Source of the DNA: a virus
Reading direction: 5' to 3' (one strand)
IMG/VR virus record: IMGVR_UViG_3300034122_001190
Coordinates: 1-30,219 of that record
Length of the DNA: 30,219 bases
The translations under genes were made by a program, and so were the position numbers. Every line of letters starts with the position of its first letter. Position 1 is the first letter of the stretch. This document shows, in pieces, positions 14,955 through 22,458 of this stretch. The notes under the pieces were generated by a model. The model was not told where the DNA came from. It saw only the letters and a list, made by a program, of their open reading frames with translations, and searched no databases.

Positions 14955-17525
14955 GTGCCTACACTCTACCTCGACCAAGACGGCGGCAATGACAACCACG
15001 GGGGCACTAGCTTCGCGGTGTTGGCTTCGGCTGCGGACGGCGCGCTTACCACTCTCGGCGCGTTTACGAGCGCAAGTGCCTCGTTCCCCAACGACGGGTC
15101 GCTTATCGGCCAGTATCTGACGATCTTTAACGGCACGATTTACGCCGCGTACCGTATCACCGCGTGGGTCTCCGCGACTGCCCTGACGGTTGCTGTAATT
15201 GGCCTCGGCACCCCACTGTCAACGCAGGCAGCGCGACAGTACTTCATCGGAGGTCGGTGGCAGACGATCAGCAATGGCGCGTCGTCTCTGCGTGTTTTGG
15301 CGGGTGATACCATCAGGATCATGGCCTCGCCTGATCCGACAAGCATTGGCAATGCAACTTGGACGGGTGGCGGGCGTCCTGCTAGCCCCGCAGGGTCTCC
15401 GTCGTCTACAAATACCACACCCATCGTCGTTACGTTCGCCGCGCACGGATTGGTGACAGGCGACTATGTGTCGTTGACGGGTCAAGCTGGCAACACCAAC
15501 GCCATCGGCGTCTGGATGGTCGGCACCACGACAGCTAACACATTTCAAATTCTTAACATGGACGGCAGTAACACCACGGGTAACGCCGTTGGCCCCGCAA
15601 GTGGCGGTATTACCAAAGTCAACAACTGCATGGTCAAGACAGCAACGCCGCTAGTGAAGAACATCGCTCTGTGCGGCGGGCGTGGCGAAAAACCTGCGTG
15701 GACGGCGAGTGCAAACGTCACGGCACAGCAGACTACAGCAGGCTGGAAAGAGGGCAATTCCTGCGCCAGCATCAATCTCGCGACCGCGTTCACCACAGGC
15801 AAAGCCGCATACTACACACTGCCGGCTACGCTCGACCTTTCTGCCTACCAACAAGTGACGTTTTGGGTGCAGCAGGGTATCGGAACAACCGCCACCGCTG
15901 GACAAGTTTATGTGGCGCTTTGCACCGACACCATTGGCGATACGGTGGCGCATCAGTGCAACATTCCTGCACTTGGCGCAAACAACGTATGGGTGCCGGT
16001 GACGGTAAATCTTGGCACTAACTTAAACGCGGCTATCCGTTCGGTGGCGTTTTACGTTGTTACTGACGTTGGCACGCAACAATTTTCACTGGACAACATC
16101 GTGGCCTGCAAAGCCGCATCATCCGCCGACAGCGTGACGCTTAACTCGCTGATCTCCAAATCTGACGGTACGGGCGATGAGGCGTGGTACGCCATTCAGA
16201 GCATCAACAACGATGTCATCATGTTGGCCAACGCCAATGGTAATACTAGTCAAACCACCAACATACGGGGCTACAACGGCACCTCTGAGACGGTGACGAC
16301 CTACAAGCGCGAGACGACAAAAACCACGCCCGCTGCTAGTGTTGGCGCAATTGCGGCGGTTGTCAACAATAACGGCACCAGCGGCAACCTCATCACTTAC
16401 AGTGGCGGTTGGGATCGCACCAACATGTCCACGCAGACCGGCGTAACGTGGTATGACGGCATCAACGGCAACGGTATTGGTATCCAATTTGGCAACCGCT
16501 CATTCAATCAGATCGACCGATTGAACTTCTGCCGGTACAATAATGGTATTCAGTTTACTTCAGTTACAGCCGATATAACTATCGGCTCTACTTACCTGAC
16601 GGCTTGTTCCAGTCAAGGTATTGAGTTTGGAACGGCGAGTCGCACCAATTCCTCGGTGGCATCCATATGGGCAAATAACAACGGGGGTACAGGTATACTT
16701 CTTTCCGGCACAGGATCAGTTATTACTACCGCTAAGCTGGTGTCTAATAACACAAGTAACGGCGTGAGTTTTGACGGCTCGCGATATAACACAATCGGTT
16801 CTTTAATCAGCGGTAACAACGGCACCGGATCAACTAATGGCGGTATAATTTTTAGCAGTTGCTTTAATAGCACCGTTGGAACAGCGACATTGGCCAATAA
16901 CGTCGGAAGTGGAATTGTTTCGGGGATATCTGCATTTAGTAATTCAGTAAACGGCGGCAGCAGTTCTGGGCATACTCAAGGCGTATTTGCTTTTTCCGTA
17001 AGCGAATTGTATTTGAACAACTTCACCATTAACGAGGTTAGCGAAGTCGCCCAGCCCTCGACGCCTACGGGCTTTGTCTATGCCAACCGCCTTGACGACA
17101 CCGACAACAATAGCTGGGTGTTCCAAGTCAGCATGGGAACCGTGAACCAGCAGACCGCCGTCGTGGACAGCCCAGCGACGACATCGTGGCGGATGCGCCC
17201 GACGACGGTTACTACCACCGCAAACAGCCCGCTTTTACTCAAACTGGGTACGGTGGTCTGCGCCGCCAGCAGTGCCGTGACCGTCACTGCCCGGATGCGG
17301 CGCGACAACACCGGCTTGACCATGCGTCTTGTCTGCCCCGGCGGTCAGATCACTGGCGTTTCTACGAACGTGAGCAGCGACATGACCGCAGCAGCAAATA
17401 CGTGGGAAACGGTGACGATCACGTTCACCCCCACCAAGGCAGGCGCGGTGGACATCTACGCCTATGCGTTCGGCGGTACGACGTTTAACGGCTACGTCAG
17501 CAACCTCACAGCGACACAGGTCTGA
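14955..17525 (+). CDS. Large tail spike with right-handed beta-helix
   Basis: An 856-residue protein with a GTG start ten bases after GAGGGGG. The N-terminal half carries beta domains, including LYLDQDGGNDNHGGTSF. Residues 200-400 contain a beta-sandwich (YYTLPATLDLSAYQQVTFWV... FYVVTDVGTQQFSLDNIVAC). Residues about 455-690 consist of short Asn/Gly/Ser-rich rungs (NNNGTSGNLITYSGG, NNGGTGILLSG, NNTSNGVSFDGSRYN), characteristic of a parallel beta-helix. The last 140 residues form another beta-sandwich (VTVTARMRRDNTGLTMRLVC... VDIYAYAFGGTTFNG). The helix-coding DNA from about 16500 to 17040 is visibly AT-richer than its flanks, suggesting exchange. Depolymerase activity is possible but not demonstrated by any motif I can name. 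Confidence 0.8.
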   Translation: MPTLYLDQDGGNDNHGGTSFAVLASAADGALTTLGAFTSASASFPNDGSLIGQYLTIFNGTIYAAYRITAWVSATALTVAVIGLGTPLSTQAARQYFIGGRWQTISNGASSLRVLAGDTIRIMASPDPTSIGNATWTGGGRPASPAGSPSSTNTTPIVVTFAAHGLVTGDYVSLTGQAGNTNAIGVWMVGTTTANTFQILNMDGSNTTGNAVGPASGGITKVNNCMVKTATPLVKNIALCGGRGEKPAWTASANVTAQQTTAGWKEGNSCASINLATAFTTGKAAYYTLPATLDLSAYQQVTFWVQQGIGTTATAGQVYVALCTDTIGDTVAHQCNIPALGANNVWVPVTVNLGTNLNAAIRSVAFYVVTDVGTQQFSLDNIVACKAASSADSVTLNSLISKSDGTGDEAWYAIQSINNDVIMLANANGNTSQTTNIRGYNGTSETVTTYKRETTKTTPAASVGAIAAVVNNNGTSGNLITYSGGWDRTNMSTQTGVTWYDGINGNGIGIQFGNRSFNQIDRLNFCRYNNGIQFTSVTADITIGSTYLTACSSQGIEFGTASRTNSSVASIWANNNGGTGILLSGTGSVITTAKLVSNNTSNGVSFDGSRYNTIGSLISGNNGTGSTNGGIIFSSCFNSTVGTATLANNVGSGIVSGISAFSNSVNGGSSSGHTQGVFAFSVSELYLNNFTINEVSEVAQPSTPTGFVYANRLDDTDNNSWVFQVSMGTVNQQTAVVDSPATTSWRMRPTTVTTTANSPLLLKLGTVVCAASSAVTVTARMRRDNTGLTMRLVCPGGQITGVSTNVSSDMTAAANTWETVTITFTPTKAGAVDIYAYAFGGTTFNGYVSNLTATQV

Positions 17526-17526
17526 C

Positions 17527-17712
17527 ATGTACGAGATTATCGACAGGGAAGAAGATGTCGCCGGCAAGTGGCGCATCCGCGTGGCCATCAACGGCGCGAC
17601 CGTGGCGTTTAAGTTTGCGTCAGACCCCACAGACGAGGAAGTGCAGGCCGAGGCTGCGCGTTACGACGCGATGATGCAGGAGCAGTCAGATGCCGCTCCC
17701 AACACGGACTGA
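17527..17712 (+). CDS. Small protein, unknown function
   Basis: A 61-residue protein starting MYEIIDREEDVAGKWRIRVA, with a beta hairpin (VAINGATVAFKFAS) followed by an acidic helix (DPTDEEVQAEAARYDAMMQEQ). ATG 17527, one base after the spike stop, is preferred. An upstream ATG at 17464 would overlap the spike and add an Arg-rich shadow sequence. The end overlaps the next gene by 23 bases and carries its ribosome-binding site (AGGAG). Confidence 0.75.
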   Translation: MYEIIDREEDVAGKWRIRVAINGATVAFKFASDPTDEEVQAEAARYDAMMQEQSDAAPNTD

Positions 17713-18541
17713 TGTCCTCACCCTAGACTTTACCGGCTACGGGCAACCCGCTGCCTACATCGAAGCCAAGACGCTCAGCCCGTCTTCGGCAACGCTCGAC
17801 TACACTCTGGCGGGGCAACCTGCTTTTGGCCTGTCCCCCGGCACGCCAACGCAGAACCTCTCACCTGCGCTCTTCACCAACACGAACACGTTCTACACGG
17901 CCACGATCAGCCCCGCCAACCTCGCGCCTGCGCTATTCACCAATACGAACACGTTTTATGCAGCCACGATCAGCAGCGCGGTTACGCTGCTGCCTGCGCG
18001 CTTCGACAACATCAACACGTTCTACGCGGCGTCAATCAGCACGGGCGCGGTCAACCTCTCGCCTGCGCTCTTCACCAACACCAACACATTCTACACGGCA
18101 ACGCTCAACAGCACGTATGCACTGCTGCCGGCGCTGTACACCAACACGAACACGTTCTACGCGGCCACGATCACCGTCGGCCCGGCCAACCTCTCGCCGC
18201 AGCTCTACGTCAACGCGAACACGTTCTACGCGGCCGCCATTGTTCCGGGCGCGATCAACCTCTCTCCGGCCCTGTTCACCAACACGAATACGGTCTTCCC
18301 GCCTTCCGCCCGGTCGGTCAACCCGCTGCAGCCGCCGCTGCTGGTCAACCTCTCGATCTTCTACTCGGCGACGATCAGCGGCGGCAGCCCGGTGCCAATC
18401 CCGTTCAACCCATTCGACCGTCGCCAGAACATGATCGTTGAGGAGCTGCCGCGCCAGTCCATGACCGTGCAGGAGCTGCCGCGCCGGTCTATGATCGTGC
18501 AGGAACTGCCCCGAAAGAACATGGAGCCCAACGGCGTATAG
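17690..18541 (+). CDS. Tandem-repeat virion protein (PALFTNTNTFY repeats), ending at the only TAG in the window
   Basis: A 283-residue protein. An N-terminal beta region (1-55) is followed by about eight imperfect 18-23 residue repeats (57-230) with consensus NLSPALFTNTNTFYxATIS. A Pro/Asn segment (GGSPVPIPFNPFD) comes next, then three ten-residue repeats of the form M(I/T)V(E/Q)ELPR(Q/R/K)(S/N) at 248-277. Each long repeat looks like a beta-hairpin unit, so an extended beta structure is likely. AGGAG precedes ATG 17690 within the previous gene. The stop is TAG, while all other stops in the window are TAA or TGA, and the frame stays open for 24 further codons. A fibre or shaft component is inferred. 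Confidence 0.8.
   Translation: MPLPTRTDVLTLDFTGYGQPAAYIEAKTLSPSSATLDYTLAGQPAFGLSPGTPTQNLSPALFTNTNTFYTATISPANLAPALFTNTNTFYAATISSAVTLLPARFDNINTFYAASISTGAVNLSPALFTNTNTFYTATLNSTYALLPALYTNTNTFYAATITVGPANLSPQLYVNANTFYAAAIVPGAINLSPALFTNTNTVFPPSARSVNPLQPPLLVNLSIFYSATISGGSPVPIPFNPFDRRQNMIVEELPRQSMTVQELPRRSMIVQELPRKNMEPNGV
17858..18379 (+). repeat. About eight imperfect tandem repeats (PALFTNTNTFY units)
   Basis: Protein repeats of the gene at 17690 begin near residues 57, 77, 100, 122, 145, 167, 190 and 212. In DNA the segment encoding TNTNTFY (AC-CAA-CAC-GAA-CAC-GTT-CTA type) recurs with only silent changes in most copies. Unit length varies by a few codons because of short linkers such as SPA, STGAV and TVGPA. 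Confidence 0.88.
18431..18520 (+). repeat. Three 30-nt tandem repeats encoding MIVQELPRxS
   Basis: Units at 18431-18460, 18461-18490 and 18491-18520 encode MIVEELPRQS, MTVQELPRRS and MIVQELPRKN near the C-terminus of the repeat protein. They differ by a few bases each and have a regular amphipathic spacing. Confidence 0.9.
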
Positions 18542-18616
18542 TTTACACCAGCGCCTCTGTTTGGTATAACCGAGAGGCCAGAGATGCTCGCCCCACGTGG
18601 CGAGCTGCTGCCCTGA
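18542..18616 (+). other. In-frame 24-codon extension after the TAG stop
   Basis: Reading on past TAG (18539-18541) in the frame of the repeat protein gives 24 codons (FTPAPLFGITERPEMLAPRG, then ELLP) before TGA at 18614-18616. If translated, the gap to the next gene falls from 93 to 18 bases, closer to the spacing elsewhere. The only ATG here (18584) would make just a ten-residue peptide. It could be read-through, a recent nonsense truncation or chance; an open run of 24 codons is not rare in GC-rich DNA. Confidence 0.4.
18586..18605. other. Small perfect hairpin in the 18542-18634 gap
   Basis: GCTCGCC (18586-18592) pairs with GGCGAGC (18599-18605) around the six-base loop CCACGT. No T tract follows, so it is not a classic terminator. 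It lies upstream of the adaptor-like gene at 18635, which lacks a clear Shine-Dalgarno sequence. Confidence 0.5.
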
Positions 18617-18634
18617 ACCAGCGAGCACCCTCTT

Positions 18635-19621
18635 ATGGCCTATTCCGGCACAGTATCGCAGACGACCTTCGACACGCGCCGCGTGATCGAGAACGCCACG
18701 CGTCGCTGCAAGCTGCCCGCGCAGTCCCTCACCGCCGAGCACGTGAGCATCGCGAACGACGTGCTGTACCTGCTGCTCTCGGATCTCGCCAACCAAGGCG
18801 TGCCGCTCTGGTGCGTGCAGGAGACGCTGTACCCGCTCTATGAGGGCGTGCCGATCATCGTCACCGAGAAGGGCACCGTTGACATTCTCAACACCAACCT
18901 GCGCTCGCTGCAGGAGGTGACTGGCACCAACATCGACACGTCCACGACCCGCATCACGCAGTTCACCAGCACCACGCCCGTCACGACCGTCGGCATCCGC
19001 TGGTCGGCACCGGCCGTGCCGATCGAGTTTTCGCGCTCCAATGACGGGGTGACGTGGACTATACTCCAAGCCGAAGTGCCCCAAGCGTCAGCCGGAGAGT
19101 GGACTTGGTACGATCTGTCCAGCGTAGTTGCAGCCACATACTTCCGCGTGCGGGCCACCAGCGGCACCCTCGGCTTCAGTCAGGTGTACCTCGGCAACAC
19201 GCCGACGGAAATCCCGCTGGCCCGCCTGAACCGCGACGACTACACCAACCTGCCCAACAAGCAGTTCCAGAGCAATCGCCCGCTGCAGTATTGGCTCGAT
19301 CGGCAATCCCTCTCCCCCGTGATGAACCTGTGGCCGGTGCCGAATATCGCCGCCACCGTCATGCAGGTCGTGGTCTGGTCGCACCGGCACATCATGGACG
19401 TTGGGACGATGACGCAGGAACTTGAGGTGCCGCAGCGCTGGTACGAGGCAATCGTATCCATGCTCGCCGCCAAACTGGCGATGGAGTACGTCGAGGTCGA
19501 TGCCAGCATGATCCCGCTGCTCGACCAGAAGGCGCAGCAGGCGCTCTACATCGCGCAGGCCGAGGAGCGCGACAACAGCCCGATGATGATCGCGCCCAAC
19601 ATCGCCGTGTACACGAGGTAA
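18635..19621 (+). CDS. Adaptor (P22 gp4-like) protein with an inserted beta-sandwich domain
   Basis: A 328-residue protein. Residues 8-92 (FDTRRVIENATRRCKLPAQS... NDVLYLLLSDLANQG... LWCVQETLYPL) and 195-328 (QYWLDRQSLSPVMNLWPVP... LEVPQRWYEAIVSMLAAKLA) together look like the helical adaptor fold of podovirus neck proteins that sit under the portal. Between them, about residues 95-190, is a segment like a galactose-binding or discoidin-type sandwich: IEFSRSNDGVTWTILQ, then WTWYDLSSVVAATYFRVRA. A second, shorter adaptor is encoded at 25131. The start at 18635 has only a poor upstream purine match (AGCGAG). Head-tail connector is inferred from fold pattern; a minor tail protein is the alternative. 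Confidence 0.65.
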   Translation: MAYSGTVSQTTFDTRRVIENATRRCKLPAQSLTAEHVSIANDVLYLLLSDLANQGVPLWCVQETLYPLYEGVPIIVTEKGTVDILNTNLRSLQEVTGTNIDTSTTRITQFTSTTPVTTVGIRWSAPAVPIEFSRSNDGVTWTILQAEVPQASAGEWTWYDLSSVVAATYFRVRATSGTLGFSQVYLGNTPTEIPLARLNRDDYTNLPNKQFQSNRPLQYWLDRQSLSPVMNLWPVPNIAATVMQVVVWSHRHIMDVGTMTQELEVPQRWYEAIVSMLAAKLAMEYVEVDASMIPLLDQKAQQALYIAQAEERDNSPMMIAPNIAVYTR

Positions 19622-19625
19622 GCGC

Positions 19626-19865
19626 ATGCCGATCTTCCTCGACACTCGTGGCAAGAGCACGCTGGCAATCGGCATCTGCGGACGCTGCAGCCGCAAGTTC
19701 TCCATGACCGAGCTCCTGCCGGATCCCAACTATCCGGGCCTGCTGGTGTGCGACGCTGATCGCGACGACTACGACCCGTATCGCCTGCCGGCGCGGCAGC
19801 CGGAGAAGATATCGCTACGCTTCGCGCGGCCGGACACACCCCTCGACCCCGGGGGCGCGGTATGA
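19626..19865 (+). CDS. Small zinc-ribbon-like protein
   Basis: A 79-residue protein starting MPIFLDTRGKSTLAIGICGR. C18-x2-C21 followed by RKF and a third Cys at residue 42 (LLVCDADRDDYDPYRLP) resembles half of a zinc ribbon, perhaps with an Asp completing the site. The second half is Pro/Arg-rich (LPARQPEKISLRFARPDTPL). It lies four bases after the adaptor-like gene and its stop overlaps ATG 19862 as ATGA. I recognise the type from phage neck and tail regions but know no function. Confidence 0.75.
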   Translation: MPIFLDTRGKSTLAIGICGRCSRKFSMTELLPDPNYPGLLVCDADRDDYDPYRLPARQPEKISLRFARPDTPLDPGGAV

Positions 19866-19972
19866 AGATCCTCGAGACCTCTGGCGTGCTCCCCACGTCT
19901 CGTGGAGGCGCTGGCGATGGCTCGCGCGCTGTCGCCAGCGCTCTTTCTTTCCCTGATCGAGGAACTTTCTGA
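19862..19972 (+). CDS. Possible 36-residue protein overlapping both neighbours
   Basis: ATG 19862 overlaps the previous stop (ATGA) and its own TGA overlaps the next ATG (TGATG), the junction style used throughout this operon. The peptide begins MKILETSGVLPTSRGGAGDG and ends FPDRGTF. Without it, translation would have to re-initiate 106 bases downstream, and no good Shine-Dalgarno other than GAGGAA precedes ATG 19972. Another frame (GTG 19902) is open through this stretch and gives a helical start, so the assignment is uncertain. Confidence 0.4.
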   Translation: MKILETSGVLPTSRGGAGDGSRAVASALSFPDRGTF

Positions 19973-22458
19973 TGGCCCAGAGCGGCTTCACACCCATTCA
20001 GCTCTACCGGGCGGTCACGCCCACTTTGGTGCCCTCGGCGGGCAACCTCGCGGCCGGCGAGCTGGCGATCAACCTCGCCGACGAGAAGCTGTACTTCAAG
20101 AACGCCAGCGGCGTCGTCAAGCTGCTGGCGGACTCTGCCGTAACCGGCACCGTCACTTCAGTGGCCGCTTCAGGCGGCACGACTGGCCTGAGCTTCACCG
20201 GCTCGCCGATCACCACCACCGGGACGCTGACCCTGAGCGGGACGCTTGTCGCCGTCAACGGCGGCACCGGGCAGTCTTCGTACGCCGTCGGCGACATCCT
20301 CTTCGCCTCGACGACTACGGCCCTATCCAAACTGGCTGACGTTGCCACGGGCAATGCACTGATTTCGGGCGGCGTGGGCGTCGCACCGTCCTACGGCAAG
20401 ATCGGTCTGACGACGCACGTCAGTGGCACTCTGGACGTGGCCAACGGCGGCACGGGGCAGACGACCTACACCAACGGCCAACTGCTGATCGGCAACACCA
20501 CCGGCAACACGCTGGCCAAGGCCACGCTGACTGCTGGCACGAATATCAGCATCACCAACGGTGCCGGCGCGATCACCATCAACGCCACGGATCAGTTTGT
20601 CGGCACGGTCACCTCGGTGAGTGGCACTGGCACGGTCAGTGGTATCACGCTCACTGGCACCGTCACTTCGTCTGGCTCTTTGACGCTTGGCGGAACGCTC
20701 TCGGTCACGCCGTCAAACTTCGCCTCGCAGACGGCGAATACGTTTCTCGCGGCCCCCAATGGCGCGGCGGGCACACCCACGTTCCGCGCGATTGTCGCGG
20801 CTGACGTACCGACATTGAACCAGAACACGACCGGCACGGCGGCGAACGTCACCGGCACCGTAGCCATCGCCAACGGCGGTACCGGGGCAACGACGACGGG
20901 GGCAGCACGCACCGCACTTGGCGCGACCACGCTGGGCGGTAACATCTTCGTCATCCCCAACCCCAGCGCGGTCACGTTCCCGCGCTTCAACGCCGACAAC
21001 ACCGTCTCCGCGCTGGATGCCGCCTCGTTCCTCACGGCTATCGGCGCAGGCTCGGGTAGCGGCACCGTCAACTCGGTGAGCGGCACTGGCACGGTCAACG
21101 GCATCACGCTCACTGGCACCGTGACTTCGTCAGGCAGCCTGACGCTGGGCGGTACCCTTAGCAACGTATCCCTAACCTCGCAGGTTACGGGTACGCTGCC
21201 TGTAGCTAACGGCGGCACTGGGGCCACTGACGCCGGCACCGCCCGCTCCAACCTGAGCGCGGCGGCATCGGGGGCCGTCGGCTCTAGCGGTCTGACGATG
21301 AACACGGCCCGCATGCTGGGCCGCACCACGGCCAGCGCCGGGGCCATCGAAGAGATCAGCATCGGCACGGGCCTCACTCTGTCGGGCGGCACGCTGTCGT
21401 CCACGGCGTCTGGCGGCACCGTGACGAGCGTAGATGCCTCGGGTGGCACGACTGGCCTGACGTTCACCGGCGGCCCGGTTACTGGGTCGGGCACGCTGAC
21501 GCTGAGCGGCACTCTGGCCGTCGCCAACGGCGGCACGGGCGGTACGACGCAGAGCACCGCGCGAGCAGGTCTGGGCGCGACCACTGTCGGCGAAAACCTC
21601 TTCACCCTCGGTAACCCAAGTGCGATACGCTTCCTGCGCGTCAACGCCGACAACACGGTCAGCGCACTTGACGCGCCGAACTTCCGAACGGCCATCGGCG
21701 CGGGCACGGGATCCGGCACGGTCACCAGCGTTGACGCCTCGGGCGGCACGACTGGCCTGAGCTTCAGCGGCGGCCCGGTCACTGGCTCGGGAACGCTGAC
21801 CCTCGCCGGCACGCTCGCCGTCACCAATGGTGGCACGGGCGGTACGACGCAGAGCACCGCGCGATCAGGTCTGGGTGCCACGGTGGTGGGGGCCAACTTC
21901 TTCACGCTGACCAACCCTAGCTCGGTGACCTTCGTCCGCATCAACTCGGACAACACAATCAGCACCCTCGACGCGCCGACTTTCCGCACGGCCATTGGCG
22001 CGGGCACCAGCTCAACCACAGGCACCGTCACCTCTGTCAGCGGCACTGGTTCGACCAACGGCCTGTCCCTCTCCGGCACGGTTACCGGCAGCGGCAACAT
22101 CACACTGAGCGGTAGCGTCACCTCGGTGGCTACGTCGGCGACCATCGACGGCGTCACCATCGGCTATCGCAGCATCCCCCGCTCGACCACGAGCGGCACC
22201 GCAGTGGTGGCCGATGTCGGCAAGTGCATCGCGGTTACTGCGGGTATCACGATCCCGAACAGCACCTTTGCCGCCGGCGACGCCGTCTCTATCTATAATG
22301 ATAGCGGGTCGGCCATCACGATCACGGCGGGCGTCACGACCCTACGCCTTGCGGGGACAACCACTACAGGCAACCGCACGCTGGCCGCGCGCGGCTTGGC
22401 TACCGTCTGGTTCAACAGCGCGACTGAAGCGGTCATCTCCGGCGCGGGGGTCAGCTAA
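19972..22458 (+). CDS. Repeat-built tail fibre
   Basis: An 828-residue, Gly/Thr/Ser-rich protein. The N-terminus (MAQSGFTPIQLYRAVTPTLV... LAAGELAINLADEKLYFKN) is the conserved virion-attachment start seen in many phage fibres. The shaft comprises modules of GTVTSV(D/S)ASGGTTGL, GTLTLSGTLAV, (A/T)NGGTG and a TARxGLGATTVG...FRTAIGAG segment. Six NGGTG linkers occur, near residues 97, 158, 302, 416, 522 and 622. The last 85 residues (VADVGKCIAVTAGITIP... NRTLAARGLATVWFNSATE) form a distinct tip domain. Two consecutive modules are 100 residues apart at the DNA level. Its stop overlaps ATG of the next gene (TAATG). It presumably trimerises into a host-binding fibre. Confidence 0.82.
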   Translation: MAQSGFTPIQLYRAVTPTLVPSAGNLAAGELAINLADEKLYFKNASGVVKLLADSAVTGTVTSVAASGGTTGLSFTGSPITTTGTLTLSGTLVAVNGGTGQSSYAVGDILFASTTTALSKLADVATGNALISGGVGVAPSYGKIGLTTHVSGTLDVANGGTGQTTYTNGQLLIGNTTGNTLAKATLTAGTNISITNGAGAITINATDQFVGTVTSVSGTGTVSGITLTGTVTSSGSLTLGGTLSVTPSNFASQTANTFLAAPNGAAGTPTFRAIVAADVPTLNQNTTGTAANVTGTVAIANGGTGATTTGAARTALGATTLGGNIFVIPNPSAVTFPRFNADNTVSALDAASFLTAIGAGSGSGTVNSVSGTGTVNGITLTGTVTSSGSLTLGGTLSNVSLTSQVTGTLPVANGGTGATDAGTARSNLSAAASGAVGSSGLTMNTARMLGRTTASAGAIEEISIGTGLTLSGGTLSSTASGGTVTSVDASGGTTGLTFTGGPVTGSGTLTLSGTLAVANGGTGGTTQSTARAGLGATTVGENLFTLGNPSAIRFLRVNADNTVSALDAPNFRTAIGAGTGSGTVTSVDASGGTTGLSFSGGPVTGSGTLTLAGTLAVTNGGTGGTTQSTARSGLGATVVGANFFTLTNPSSVTFVRINSDNTISTLDAPTFRTAIGAGTSSTTGTVTSVSGTGSTNGLSLSGTVTGSGNITLSGSVTSVATSATIDGVTIGYRSIPRSTTSGTAVVADVGKCIAVTAGITIPNSTFAAGDAVSIYNDSGSAITITAGVTTLRLAGTTTTGNRTLAARGLATVWFNSATEAVISGAGVS
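20602..20700 (+). repeat. 99-nt fibre repeat, copy 1 (copy 2 at 21061-21159)
   Basis: Encodes 33 residues starting GTVTSVSGTGTVSGITLTGT in the fibre at 19972. A close copy at 21061-21159 encodes GTVNSVSGTGTVNGITLTGT and continues alike, with mostly silent third-base differences. Confidence 0.85.
21061..21159 (+). repeat. 99-nt fibre repeat, copy 2
   Basis: Second copy of the element at 20602-20700, in frame, 459 bases downstream (a multiple of three, 153 residues). Confidence 0.85.
21415..22020 (+). repeat. Two approximately 300-nt tandem modules in the fibre
   Basis: Unit 1 runs from 21415 to 21714 (100 codons) and unit 2 from 21715 to 22020 (102 codons). Both begin GTVTSVDASGGTTGL and contain GGPVTGSGTLTL, NGGTGGTTQSTAR and FRTAIGAGT. 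A third, truncated module starts at 22021. The near-identical DNA indicates recent duplication and offers a substrate for length change by recombination. Confidence 0.9.

Noticed and set aside
18539-18541. Genome-wide reassignment of TAG to an amino acid
   Set aside because: No other gene is interrupted by an in-frame TAG, whereas recoded phages carry many in late genes. Only local read-through or truncation remains possible.
18584-18616. Independent ten-residue leader peptide from ATG 18584
   Set aside because: Very short, lacks a good ribosome-binding site, and is better explained as part of the in-frame extension of the preceding gene.
19902-20339. Open frame from GTG 19902 running into the fibre gene
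   Set aside because: After the first 25 residues it becomes Arg/His-rich and overlaps the conserved fibre N-terminus in another frame. Kept only as an alternative for the 19862-19972 stretch.
20602-22020. Spaced repeats resembling a CRISPR array
   Set aside because: Repeats are long, in frame, and encode fibre modules; there are no short identical repeats with unique spacers and no cas genes.
20592-22160. 522-codon - strand frame, Val/Pro-rich and repetitive
   Set aside because: It mirrors the Gly/Thr repeat fibre on the + strand. Its repeats are a by-product of the fibre repeats.
9399-22458. Diversity-generating retroelement acting on the fibre genes
   Set aside because: No reverse transcriptase gene and no template/variable repeat pair with adenine-specific differences are visible in the window.
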